From Aquimarina agarivorans (GTDB taxonomy: Bacteria; Bacteroidota; Bacteroidia; Flavobacteriales; Flavobacteriaceae): a stretch of 64,000 bases of DNA. Below, piece after piece: positions 33,235 to 42,600 of the stretch. Within the stretch, counting starts at the first letter, position 1, and each line of letters starts with the position of its first letter. Both the position numbers and the translations under genes were made by a program. The notes under the pieces were generated by a model, which worked only from the letters and a program-made list of their open reading frames with translations, was not told the origin of the DNA and searched no databases. The stretch lies in NCBI RefSeq assembly GCF_000218485.1, contig NZ_AFPB01000036.1, forward strand, positions 1 through 64,000. The letters run 5' to 3'.

Positions 33235-33592
33235 ACCCGTGATTATTCAATTTTTGTTCAATAGAATAGTTCTTTTTTAGAGGTTCATACCCTCTCCATT
33301 TATCGGTTACTATTTTTGCTGTTGTGCTTATATGTTCTTCAAATATGGGTGTCTATGATTTAGATGAATAGTCATCGATAGATTTTACATACACTCGTTT
33401 TACTTGATGTTTTTTACTTAACTCTACAGCAATGACAGCCTTTTTCTTTTTAGAATTATAGCTTCGTCCTTGTTTGCCTTCTTCTTTACCGCCCACCGTA
33501 AATTCATCAATATGAACCAATTCAGATAAAGGATATTTTTGACTACTCTCCATTGCAAACTATCTTCTGAACTAAAAAACAAATCTATTTTA
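33235..33592 (-). pseudogene. IS1595-family transposase remnant
   Basis: The central open part (33553-33353) reads SSQKYPLSELVHIDEFTVGG, the ISXO2-like DDE core around the first Asp of IS1595 transposases, then GRSYNSKKKKAVIAVELS. The frame continues on both sides through stops: downstream of the TAG at 33353-33355 it reads TPIFEEHISTTAKIVTDKWR, a true continuation with the next Asp; upstream there are two TAG and one TAA within 40 bases. There are at least four in-frame stops, so it is inactive. The inverted terminal repeats were not identified. Confidence 0.8.
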
Positions 33593-33824
33593 TTTGAAAG
33601 GTTTTCTTTAGATTCTTCATTTTCTGAGGCTCTATTGTTTTTTATAAAGTTATGATCAATAAATTGAATTTTTACACTTTCGATAATTTTTTTATTAATT
33701 TGATCAACGTCTTTAGAAGTTTCTAGGTCAATATGCTAATGAGGAAGCTATAAAGAAACACCTTCAAAGTCAAGGAAAATATGAGTATAAAAAGTTGCAT
33801 CGAAATCAACTAAGATTATTTTGA
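33593..33824. other. decayed coding remnants, no intact gene
   Basis: Two short open stretches are visible: on the plus strand about 30 codons from 33733 ending in QLRLF and a stop near 33822, and on the minus strand about 60 codons in the region upstream of the IS1595 remnant. Neither has a start or a recognisable family. It is best seen as debris between the element and the NRPS cluster. Confidence 0.35.
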
Positions 33825-33850
33825 TACCCCAACGGTTCTGTCTTGGGGTA
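33825..33850. terminator. hairpin at the end of the NRPS operon
   Basis: TACCCCAA (33825-33832) and TTGGGGTA (33843-33850) pair perfectly around a 10-base loop, 19 bases beyond the stop of the minus-strand phosphopantetheinyl transferase. The minus-strand sequence after it is A/T-rich. Likely the 3' end of the cluster transcript, possibly bidirectional. Confidence 0.5.
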
Positions 33851-33868
33851 GTTCATTAATAGCTCCCT

Positions 33869-34528
33869 TTAAAATTCAAAATGGACTAGTTTTATTATAA
33901 ATATTTCATCGCTAGGAAAATCATTTTTTTCCCTAAAACCAATATTACATTTGTATCGACTATCAATCTTCAGTTCTTTAATTATGTATTTATTATTTTC
34001 AATTATAGTCCTGCAATTTTTAACTTCAAACGATTTTAATGGAATATATAATCCTTTACCATTCGCTTTAACAGCAGCTTCTTTTTGGGTCCAATAATTA
34101 AAAAATGTTTCAAATTTTAAACTGTTTTCAGTCATGATTTTACTCCATTCGTAATCAGTCATGTGACTTTTGAAGTGTTCTATCTCTATATCCTTAATGA
34201 TTTCAATATCGATTCCAATATCATATTCTCTTGAGATAGCACATACAACTATACTTCCTGAATGAGATATATTAAACTGAACTTTTTTTGATTTAAAATA
34301 AGGCTTAAAATTAGATGTAAGATCAATTTCATTATCGTTATAAACGTAATCGAAATTCTTTTCCAATCCTTCTTTCAAAAGTAACCTCCCCATCAATGAT
34401 AGCTGAGCATCCTCCCATTTTTTATATTTTTTAATTTTTTTCCGAAATGCTTCGGAAAAAAATGGTAAAAAATTTAACAATCTTTGATGTAAATGTTTAG
34501 AAATATAAGAATAATACACTATAATCAT
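33869..34528 (-). CDS. 4'-phosphopantetheinyl transferase, Sfp type
   Basis: Transfers the phosphopantetheine arm of CoA to the carrier domains of the megasynthases. Family motifs are clear: IGIDIEII (Mg-binding Asp) near residue 115 and the helix NYWTQKEAAVKANGKGL near residue 168 (WTxKEAxxKxxG). At 219 aa it is of normal length. It is the last gene of the minus-strand cluster, 44 bases after the receptor gene, and ends before the hairpin at 33825. Its presence supports that the cluster is functional and self-contained. Confidence 0.92.
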   Translation of the reverse strand: MIIVYYSYISKHLHQRLLNFLPFFSEAFRKKIKKYKKWEDAQLSLMGRLLLKEGLEKNFDYVYNDNEIDLTSNFKPYFKSKKVQFNISHSGSIVVCAISREYDIGIDIEIIKDIEIEHFKSHMTDYEWSKIMTENSLKFETFFNYWTQKEAAVKANGKGLYIPLKSFEVKNCRTIIENNKYIIKELKIDSRYKCNIGFREKNDFPSDEIFIIKLVHFEF

Positions 34529-34572
34529 ATTCGCTATAATTTCTCTCTATATGACATTTAATATTACAAAAT

Positions 34573-37002
34573 CTAATTGACCCTGCTTTTTTCACTTTCA
34601 TTACTCTGTTCTTTAGACGCCTTTTTTACCTTTTCTCCAGATTTAAAATTATATGATAAAGCGACTTTAAAAATTCGAGTATCAATTTTTTGAACAAATT
34701 TACTTTGAAGAGAGTTAAAATTCACGATAACATCGTCTTTATAAGTATTAAAAATATCTTGTAGTTCCATATTTAAATTCAATCTATTCTTAAAAAAAGA
34801 TTTTTCAACTCCTAACGATGCCATAAAATAATTACTTGTCTCATATAAACCATCAATAAAAGGTGATAGATATAATGCTGAAAGCTGTAGATTGCAATTT
34901 TTTGAAAGCAAAAATTCATGTGTAGTATCAAAACTAAAACTTATTTTATTTATATCAAGTTTACTGCCTTCAAAATTGTCTTGGTAATACCTATCATAAA
35001 TACCTGAAATATTATTAGATATGTTCCACCAGTTGACTATTTTATTTTGGAATATCCCAGTTACTGAAAAATTCTGCCTTTTTTGGATGTTAACATTTTG
35101 AAGTATAACATTAAAATTTTCGGAATTTTGAAAAGGCATTTGAGTGATTTTATCTAATGAATGAGAATAATTAAATTCTATATTCCCCTTACCTTTATTG
35201 AAGGTATAGCTTAATAAAAAATTATGGATATCCTCAGGAATTAATGAAGGGTTTCCTTCCCTAGAAATATAATCACTTAAAAAAAATACAAAAGGGCTTA
35301 ATTCATTATACAACGGACGCTGTATACGCCTATTATATCCAATATTAATGGTGTTATTCGATTCAAAAACAAACCCTAGATTTAAACTTGGGAATAATCT
35401 TGTGTAATCATTTATTGGAACTAAATCAGAATCAGAAAAGCTAAAAAGAGGGTTGGTATGTTCCAACCTTAAGCCTATTTGATAATTAATTTGTTTATAC
35501 TTTCTATTATAGTCCTTATGTCCAGAATAATTTGTGTACAAAGAAAATATATTCTCTTTATAATTAAAATTACTTTTTTCGATATTGGAATCTAAGGAAG
35601 AACTGAATGTCCTACCACTATCATTTTCTGTTCTACTATATTTTGTGCCTAATTCTAATAAATAATTTTCTTTTATAGGAATAGAATAATCTAGTTTTGC
35701 GGAAAAGATATTAACATCAAAAGGAATACTAAAATCAATTATTTCCTCCTTTATAATGTTATCAGGAGTATCAAATAAACTCAAAAAAGTTTGAGCGTTA
35801 ACATCAAAATCCTTATCATACGATGAGTAGTCTGTAGAAAAATAAAGTGAGTTTCCGTTGTTTGAAACATAATCCCAAAATAATCCATATGAATCACTTT
35901 TTAGTCTTTCTAAATTAATAGAATTTGTTACAGATAAAGAATCAGGGAAAAACAAAGTTTCAGGTGTAATCGGTTTTACATGAGTAGAAGAAATAACTGG
36001 ATTATCTGTTTTATTATTAAACCCGTTAAAAATTAAGCCAATCACATTACTATCATTGACTTGGTATTTAATAGTACTATGAATATTCTTATTCCGATAT
36101 TCATTTTCTTGTAGAATGGCTGCATCTGTTTCTAAAGCATTTTCTCTGTACAAAAAAATATTACTTACATCCATTAAACGTGAAGTTTTACTGATGCCCA
36201 TGCCTACGCCTATATACCATTTATTACTTTTCAATCTGAAATTCAAGTTACCAATTAAGTTTATTTGATTTCTGAAATGTGTTGATAGTGATATATCACT
36301 ATCAAATCCATTGCTTTTTCTATCCTTGATTTTAATATCTATTGTTCCTGCAGCTCCTGAAGCTTCATTTTTTGCTGAGGGTAAAGTATTCACAACAATA
36401 TTTTTAACAGATGTTACATTAATACTTTTTAAAACGGCATTTAATGCATCCTTGTCTAAAATTTGCTCTTGGCCGTTAATCATTAAAGTAACTCCCTTTT
36501 TACCGTTTAGAATAAGTTCTCCTTCACGATTTATCCATAAGCCAGCTATATGAGACAATGCATCGAAAGCCGTTCCGTTTTTGGAAAAAATATTACTGCC
36601 GGGGTCAAAAGATTTTTCAGTACCATTAATATTAATTTGATTTTTTTCTGCTACAACTAAAACTTCATCTAACTGTTCAATCTCATTTAATATAAATGTT
36701 CCAATATCTAGAGTTTGATTAGTAGAAAACTCTTTACTTATAGATTCAAAACCATAAGATGCAATATTAAGTTTATATTTGTTTGCCTTATTGTCATTAA
36801 CAATCTTTATACTAAACCTTCCTGACTCATTTGTCATAGTACGACTTATATGTAGTGAATCGGGTAGTGATAGTAAGTCTACAGTTGAATATTCAATTGG
36901 ATTATTACCCTTGTCTATTACATTTCCATAAATTTCAATTTTCTGAGAAAAAATATTAATTGAAAAAATAATAGAAAAACTTACGAAAAAAACTAGCTTC
37001 AT
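34573..37002 (-). CDS. TonB-dependent-receptor-like outer-membrane protein
   Basis: Signal peptide (about 1-19, ending NIFSQ), then a CarboxypepD_reg-like domain (about 20-105; NVIDKGNNPIEYSTVDLLSL), a plug-like domain (about 110-230; LDEVLVVAEKN and GVTLMINGQEQIL) and a large beta-barrel to the end, where the family with an outer_membrane_beta-barrel_3-type domain fits. Length 809 aa. It is part of the NRPS operon, so it probably imports or exports the product or its metal or lipid complex at the outer membrane. The C-terminal Ser/Lys/Glu tail is polar; the barrel end with a final aromatic is not obvious. Substrate unknown. Confidence 0.85.
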   Translation of the reverse strand: MKLVFFVSFSIIFSINIFSQKIEIYGNVIDKGNNPIEYSTVDLLSLPDSLHISRTMTNESGRFSIKIVNDNKANKYKLNIASYGFESISKEFSTNQTLDIGTFILNEIEQLDEVLVVAEKNQININGTEKSFDPGSNIFSKNGTAFDALSHIAGLWINREGELILNGKKGVTLMINGQEQILDKDALNAVLKSINVTSVKNIVVNTLPSAKNEASGAAGTIDIKIKDRKSNGFDSDISLSTHFRNQINLIGNLNFRLKSNKWYIGVGMGISKTSRLMDVSNIFLYRENALETDAAILQENEYRNKNIHSTIKYQVNDSNVIGLIFNGFNNKTDNPVISSTHVKPITPETLFFPDSLSVTNSINLERLKSDSYGLFWDYVSNNGNSLYFSTDYSSYDKDFDVNAQTFLSLFDTPDNIIKEEIIDFSIPFDVNIFSAKLDYSIPIKENYLLELGTKYSRTENDSGRTFSSSLDSNIEKSNFNYKENIFSLYTNYSGHKDYNRKYKQINYQIGLRLEHTNPLFSFSDSDLVPINDYTRLFPSLNLGFVFESNNTINIGYNRRIQRPLYNELSPFVFFLSDYISREGNPSLIPEDIHNFLLSYTFNKGKGNIEFNYSHSLDKITQMPFQNSENFNVILQNVNIQKRQNFSVTGIFQNKIVNWWNISNNISGIYDRYYQDNFEGSKLDINKISFSFDTTHEFLLSKNCNLQLSALYLSPFIDGLYETSNYFMASLGVEKSFFKNRLNLNMELQDIFNTYKDDVIVNFNSLQSKFVQKIDTRIFKVALSYNFKSGEKVKKASKEQSNESEKSRVN

Positions 37003-37006
37003 ATAT

Positions 37007-37050
37007 TTACTTTTTATTTACTTTTTATTTACTTTTTATTTACTTTTTTG
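37007..37050. repeat. 11-bp tandem repeat, four copies
   Basis: The unit TTACTTTTTAT is repeated at 37007, 37018 and 37029, with an imperfect fourth copy at 37040-37050. It spans the acetyltransferase stop codon and the leader of the receptor gene (start 37002), including the position of the ribosome binding site. Slippage would change leader length and possibly receptor translation. Confidence 0.75.
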
Positions 37051-37560
37051 TTCAACCCACTGTTCTCTACTAATACTATAGACTTCCACATCAAAGCCCA
37101 TCACATTTTGATTTTTAATATATGACTGCCCAAGTTTTTTTGATAATTTTATTGAAGAGTAATTTTTTGGGGATATTAAACTTAATACCTCTTTCTTTCC
37201 TAAATTTTTAAAAGCATAGTCCATCGCTATAGTAGCTGCTTCATATGCATAACCTCTTCCCCAAAATTTACTAGAAAGGGTCCAACCTATCTCAAATCCT
37301 GGATAGTCTTCGGGATATAAATATCCTACTCGCCCAATCAATTTCTTTGATTTTTTCTCTTCAACCGCCCAGTGACCGTAACCTCTTAATTGCCAATGCC
37401 CTACTAAAAAAGCCATATGTCGCCAAGCTTCGAGTCTTGAAAAAGTTTTTCCTCCCAAATACTGCATTACTTTTGGGTCTTGACATATTGCTGCATATTC
37501 TTCTATGTCACTTGGTTTCCATTGCCTTAACAATAATCTTTCCGTTTCTAATTCTATCAT
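37036..37560 (-). CDS. GNAT-family N-acetyltransferase (RimJ/RimL-like)
   Basis: Acetyl-CoA-dependent acetyltransferase. The typical start ETERLLLRQWKPSDIEEY is seen, then the beta-strand/pyrophosphate loop region FEIGWTLSSKFWGRGYAYEA (Q/R-x-x-G-x-G/A form). The start at 37560 is chosen because it begins right at the family start; the longer ORF to 37644 would overlap the KS gene. At 174 aa the length is typical. In the cluster it could acetylate an amino group of the product or give self-resistance; housekeeping protein acetylation is the alternative. Confidence 0.85.
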   Translation of the reverse strand: MIELETERLLLRQWKPSDIEEYAAICQDPKVMQYLGGKTFSRLEAWRHMAFLVGHWQLRGYGHWAVEEKKSKKLIGRVGYLYPEDYPGFEIGWTLSSKFWGRGYAYEAATIAMDYAFKNLGKKEVLSLISPKNYSSIKLSKKLGQSYIKNQNVMGFDVEVYSISREQWVEQKSK

Positions 37561-37576
37561 AATTTTAGTATTTTTT

Positions 37577-39664
37577 TCATTTTGGCCAGCATCTTTTTTT
37601 ATCAAAAACAGGTAAAAACAAATCCTGAAGAAAAACAGCTTCACCGAAATATTTTTTTAAATTAAGATGTACACCACAATTAATTAGTGTTTTTAATGCT
37701 TTAATATATGGATTATCCTCAGGGTCAAATTGATAAAGCTCAAGATTACTATAACCATAAATTCCTGCTGAAATGCTTGAAATGTCTTCCTTTTTGGTTA
37801 AAACTGTATAATTTTTTTCAGACGGCAAGGATAATAAATATTTTAAAAACCTTTTTTCATCGAATGCTTTTTTTTTGCTTAATTTTTCGGCTGTTATTAA
37901 ATCTTCAGGTTGTATTTCGCCCGAGAGAAGTTTTGTTACATATCTACCAAAACTACCTCCTATAAATTTGAATTTTGAACAACTCATTACGGTTATTAAC
38001 TTAAATGAAAAGTATTGTGCAACTATGGCTTTTTGATTGTCAGTAATTGAATGGTTTTTATCAACCACTGAGTTATAATCTTTAAAATAAGTGCTTCCCT
38101 CAATAAATTCAAGGCTGTGTCTCAAGTCGTAAATTTCAGTGATAAGAAACATCAAAACTACATCATAACGCTTATCAAAAGTTTCTTGCTGTTTCATTTG
38201 TCTCACAAGTTCTTTGTGAGTTTTAAATGCATATAATTCACTATATCCAGCATTAGATGACAATCTATTAAGCGAGTAGCTTAAACTATGTAGACAAACA
38301 TCGTTATTATTTACAACATACTGTAATATATATCTTTTTACCGCAGCTACCTTCTGTTTATCTTTACCAGTAATCGTAAACAGATACATCATTTCTGATT
38401 TTGTCTTTACCTCTGGCATACTGTAGTTTTCTATAATAATATGAGCATTGGTTCCTGTCATACCAAATGAACTTAACCCTGCAAGAAGTCTATCGCCTTC
38501 CCATGTTTTGTTTTCTCTTGTAATACTAATTTTATTATTCTTCTCTTCAGAAAAATTAGAATAAGCCGATTGGTAGTTGTACTGACCAAGTAATTGCCTA
38601 CTCTGAAGTGCATATATAGTTCGAAGTAACCCCAGTAATCCGGAAAGTACTCCCAAATGACCAAACTGAGCTTTAGCAGAACTTATACTAAGGTTTTTAT
38701 AACATGAATGATTATTTCTAATTTTAGCTATACCTTCCAGTTCAATAGTATCTCCAACAATTGTTCCTGTACCCTGTCCTTCTATAAATTCAATATCTCC
38801 AGGAGAAATGGATGCATTTTCGCAAGCTAATTTTATTACTTCTGCTTGAGAGTCTGCTTTAGGTACAGATATGTTTTTAGCAGCCATTTCTCCACGATTA
38901 AGAGCCCCTCCTTTAATTATGGCGTAAATAGGATCATTGTCCTCAACAGCACGGTCAAAGGGCTTAACCAAAATACCTATGACTCCTTCTCCAAAAACAG
39001 TACCATCAGCATTTTTATCATAAGGAGCACAGTTAAAGGTTTTAGAATAGATAGGATGTTCTTCCACAGTCTTTTTCAACACAAAATCTATAACTTCACC
39101 ACCTATAAAAGCAGCATCACAATCGTTGTTCCTTAAACTCTGACATGCATAATATAATGCAGACAATGATGATGAACACGCTGTATCAATAGACATAACA
39201 GGTCCTTTCCATTTAAAAAAACTAGCAATTCTGGTACCTGCCATTGGCAGGTAAGAAGATTCCGAAGAGTTTCTATTAATTTTACGAAATAAGGAATGAT
39301 ATTCTGATTCCTGCTGTACCACAAAAGTTGCCACCCGTTTATTTTCCATATCTTTATTGCTATAACCTGCATTCATAACTGTTTTTACAGCAGCTTCAAG
39401 TAATAATCGGTTTCCCGGATACATTTTTTCGCCTTCATCCTTATCCAAAGCAAAAAATTCATAATCAAATAAATCTATCTGTTTTAGATAAGAGCCTTTC
39501 GCAATATCCTGATGATCAAAATTTTTAGATATATCGAAAAATCTATTTTTAGGGAATTCAATACATGTAGTTTTATCTTTCTCTAAAAAAGAAAAGAATT
39601 CCGGTAAGGTTTCTATTCCTCCTATATTAACAGAAGCACCAATAATGGCAACATCATTATTCAT
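37577..39664 (-). CDS. polyketide synthase KS with eroded AT domain (695 aa)
   Basis: An N-terminal ketosynthase (about 1-415) has the nucleophile Cys163 in DTACSSS and the second His336 in FGHLG, but the first catalytic His is Gln297 (EGQGTGT instead of xHGTGT). KS domains lacking this His are usually non-elongating (KS0). The remainder (about 420-695) follows the acyltransferase plan in shortened form: GGSFGR (569-574) stands where ATs have GHSxGE, and the end LFLPVFDKKRCWP matches the post-AT LPxYxFxRxxYW linker. No ACP follows. The gene starts 10 bases after the NRPS stop. Likely a transfer or gating protein, or decaying PKS module. Confidence 0.85.
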   Translation of the reverse strand: MNNDVAIIGASVNIGGIETLPEFFSFLEKDKTTCIEFPKNRFFDISKNFDHQDIAKGSYLKQIDLFDYEFFALDKDEGEKMYPGNRLLLEAAVKTVMNAGYSNKDMENKRVATFVVQQESEYHSLFRKINRNSSESSYLPMAGTRIASFFKWKGPVMSIDTACSSSLSALYYACQSLRNNDCDAAFIGGEVIDFVLKKTVEEHPIYSKTFNCAPYDKNADGTVFGEGVIGILVKPFDRAVEDNDPIYAIIKGGALNRGEMAAKNISVPKADSQAEVIKLACENASISPGDIEFIEGQGTGTIVGDTIELEGIAKIRNNHSCYKNLSISSAKAQFGHLGVLSGLLGLLRTIYALQSRQLLGQYNYQSAYSNFSEEKNNKISITRENKTWEGDRLLAGLSSFGMTGTNAHIIIENYSMPEVKTKSEMMYLFTITGKDKQKVAAVKRYILQYVVNNNDVCLHSLSYSLNRLSSNAGYSELYAFKTHKELVRQMKQQETFDKRYDVVLMFLITEIYDLRHSLEFIEGSTYFKDYNSVVDKNHSITDNQKAIVAQYFSFKLITVMSCSKFKFIGGSFGRYVTKLLSGEIQPEDLITAEKLSKKKAFDEKRFLKYLLSLPSEKNYTVLTKKEDISSISAGIYGYSNLELYQFDPEDNPYIKALKTLINCGVHLNLKKYFGEAVFLQDLFLPVFDKKRCWPK

Positions 39665-39674
39665 TTTTAAAAAA

Positions 39675-42600
39675 CTAAAAGTTTAATATTTCCATTTCGT
39701 CGTCTGCATGCTCTTTACGATCAACATATTCGGTATTCTTAGCGTTTATTTTCCCTGCAATAAAATCAGACAGTTCAATAATGCTTGTATATTCGTAAAA
39801 AGTTGAAATATCAAAGTTCATACTGAATATGGACTTTAACCTATTATTAATTTCAATTATCATGATGGAGTTCCCTCCCAAACTGAAGAAATTATCATCA
39901 ATTTTAACAGTATCTGTTTTCAGCAATTCGCCCCATATTTTCAGAATCTGTTGATCAATTTCATTGGGTGTTCTTAGTTCATCAACAATAAAACGCGGCT
40001 TATCTTTGGATAGCATCACATCTAAAAACTTATAATCCTTTTTACCATTTATAGTTAACGGTATGCTGGGAAGCTCAACGATATGATTAGGAATCATATA
40101 AAATGAAAGTTTACTTTTTAAGTGGCGTTTAATTTCATGTGATTTCATTTTTTTATCAAGAACTACAAAGGCAATTATTTCTTTATTTTTTAATTCATTT
40201 TCCCTGACAATTAATGCTGCATCTAAAATATTTTCATTTTCAATCAGCACATGTTCTATTTCTTTCAGTTCAACCCGGTATCCACGTATTTTTATTTGTA
40301 AATCCTTACGCCCTATAAATTCAATATTTCCATCAGGAAGCCACCTGCACAAGTCACCTGTCTTATATATTTTTTCTTTACTAAGCGGAAAGTCTATAAA
40401 TTTTTCACTGGTCAAAGCCTCATTATTCAAATAACCGCTCGTGACACCTTCTCCTGCGATACAAAGTTCTCCTACAGCTCCTAAAGGAACCAATATGTTT
40501 TCAGAGTTTACAATAAATACCCGTGTTTGTGGTATGGGTTTTCCTATGATGTTTCTTTCAAAGCTGCTTAGGTTTTTATTTACAACAGCATCTATTGTTG
40601 TTTCTGTAGGGCCAAAATGATTATTCACCTTAACTTCTGGTAGTATTTGTTTTATTCTTTGAACCAATGTATTGTTAAGAGATTCTCCACCAATACATAT
40701 ATGAGTCAGTCCTTTTAACATTTTGGCAGTAGCGACATCTTGAAAAATAAGTTGTATAAAACCCGGAGTTCCTTGCAAAACATTTACTTTGTATTTTTTG
40801 ATTGCTGTAGTTAAATCGTAATGTGAATCGTTCTGTGCCTTTGTAGGAATAAGAATACTTCCACCATTTAGCAAAGGCAAAAAGAACTCAAGCAAACATA
40901 CATCAAACGCAGCATTTGTAGTATTTACAGTTACTATTTTACTTCTTTTATTTAATAGTTTAACCTCTGTCTGAATTCTGGAAGCTATATTCTTGTTAGT
41001 AATAATACTTCCTTTCGGTTTCCCTGTTGTCCCGGAGGTATAAATAATGGTAAAAGGACTGTCTTCTGCTATGCTGATTTTTATATTTTTACCGGAATAT
41101 TGATTCTCCCCCTTAACAAAGCTGCGGTAAAGTTTTTCGTCAATCAACAGTTGGGCATTTGTATCTTCTAAAATATAATTCAGCCGGTCTTCTGGTGCAT
41201 TTATATCTGCCGTTACATAAGCCGCTCCCATTTTGGCTGATGCCAAAACGGATATCAACAGTTTTTCTGTCTTTTCCATATGAATAACCAGCAAATCTTT
41301 AGCTGTTATCTTATGCTTCTTTTTTAAATAAGCTGCAAATTGATTTGCTTTTTTATTCAGTTGAGCGTATGTTAACTCTTTTGTATTATATACAACTGCT
41401 CTCTGATCGGGAAACGCTTTTACCGTAGTTTCAAATAGGTCTTTAAGTGCTTTATATTTTTTAGATACTATGGGTTTATTAAACTCATGTAAAAGAATAT
41501 TTTTTTCTTTTTGAGTAACTGTTTCTAGCTTGTTAATCTCCAAATTGGTATTGCTACCTATCGATTTTATTAAAAATAAAAAGTTGTCTGCCATTCGCGC
41601 AATTGTTTCGCTGGAGAACAAATCTGTATCATATTCTACTTCAAGCTGTAAACCACTATTACTTTTTACAAAACTAAATGTAAGATCGAGCAGACTGTAA
41701 TCTCTTTCTTCTTCGGTATACGAAACAGTTTGAGTACCATTAAAGTTCAAAACTTCTTTTTTATCTTCATCTAAATCCTGAAAAGCAATCATTACATCAA
41801 ACAAGGCATTTCTACTGGTATCTCTTTCGATATTTATATGGTCGAGCAACTCATCTATCGGATACATTTGATGCGCATAGCCTGCCAGCATGTTTTGTTT
41901 CACAATATTAAGTACATCAATAAAGCTGTTCTTCTCTTCGAATTGTGTTCTTAAAGCAATTGTATTTACATAAAATCCTACTTGATTATTTAAATCGACA
42001 TGATCCCTTCCGGCAACAGGTACACCAAGAATTATATCATTTTGACCAGAATATTTATACAGAAAAATATTTAGTACGGCTGTTAGCCCCATAAAAAGAG
42101 TAGCTTCTTCTTCTTTCAGAACAGGGTGAAGCCATTCCAACAAGTTATTTTCTATTTTAAATACCTCAGAATACCCTTTGTATGATTTTATCTTAGGCCT
42201 TGAAAAGTCGGCAGGTAAATCGAGTAGCGGAAATGTATTGTTAAACTGTGCTTTCCAAAAAGCAAGGTCTGCTTCTCCCTGAGGGCTCTTTAGGGTATTT
42301 TGCTGCCAATTCGCGTAATCTTTATACTGCAATTCTAAAGCAGGAAGGTTAGGTTCTTCATTTTGGTGTATTGCGTTATAAAATAACTTTAATTCATTTT
42401 CCAAAATATCGATAGACCATCCGTCAGCTGCAATATGATGTATAACATATTGTAATATCCATTGTTCTTCTTTTACCTGTATCAGCTGAGCCCTTATCAT
42501 TAAATCAGAAGATAAATCGAATATTCTATTCGTAAAATCACCTATAATTTTAGCGGTATTATTTTTCTTATTTACAATGTTATGACATTCAACGGAAAAC

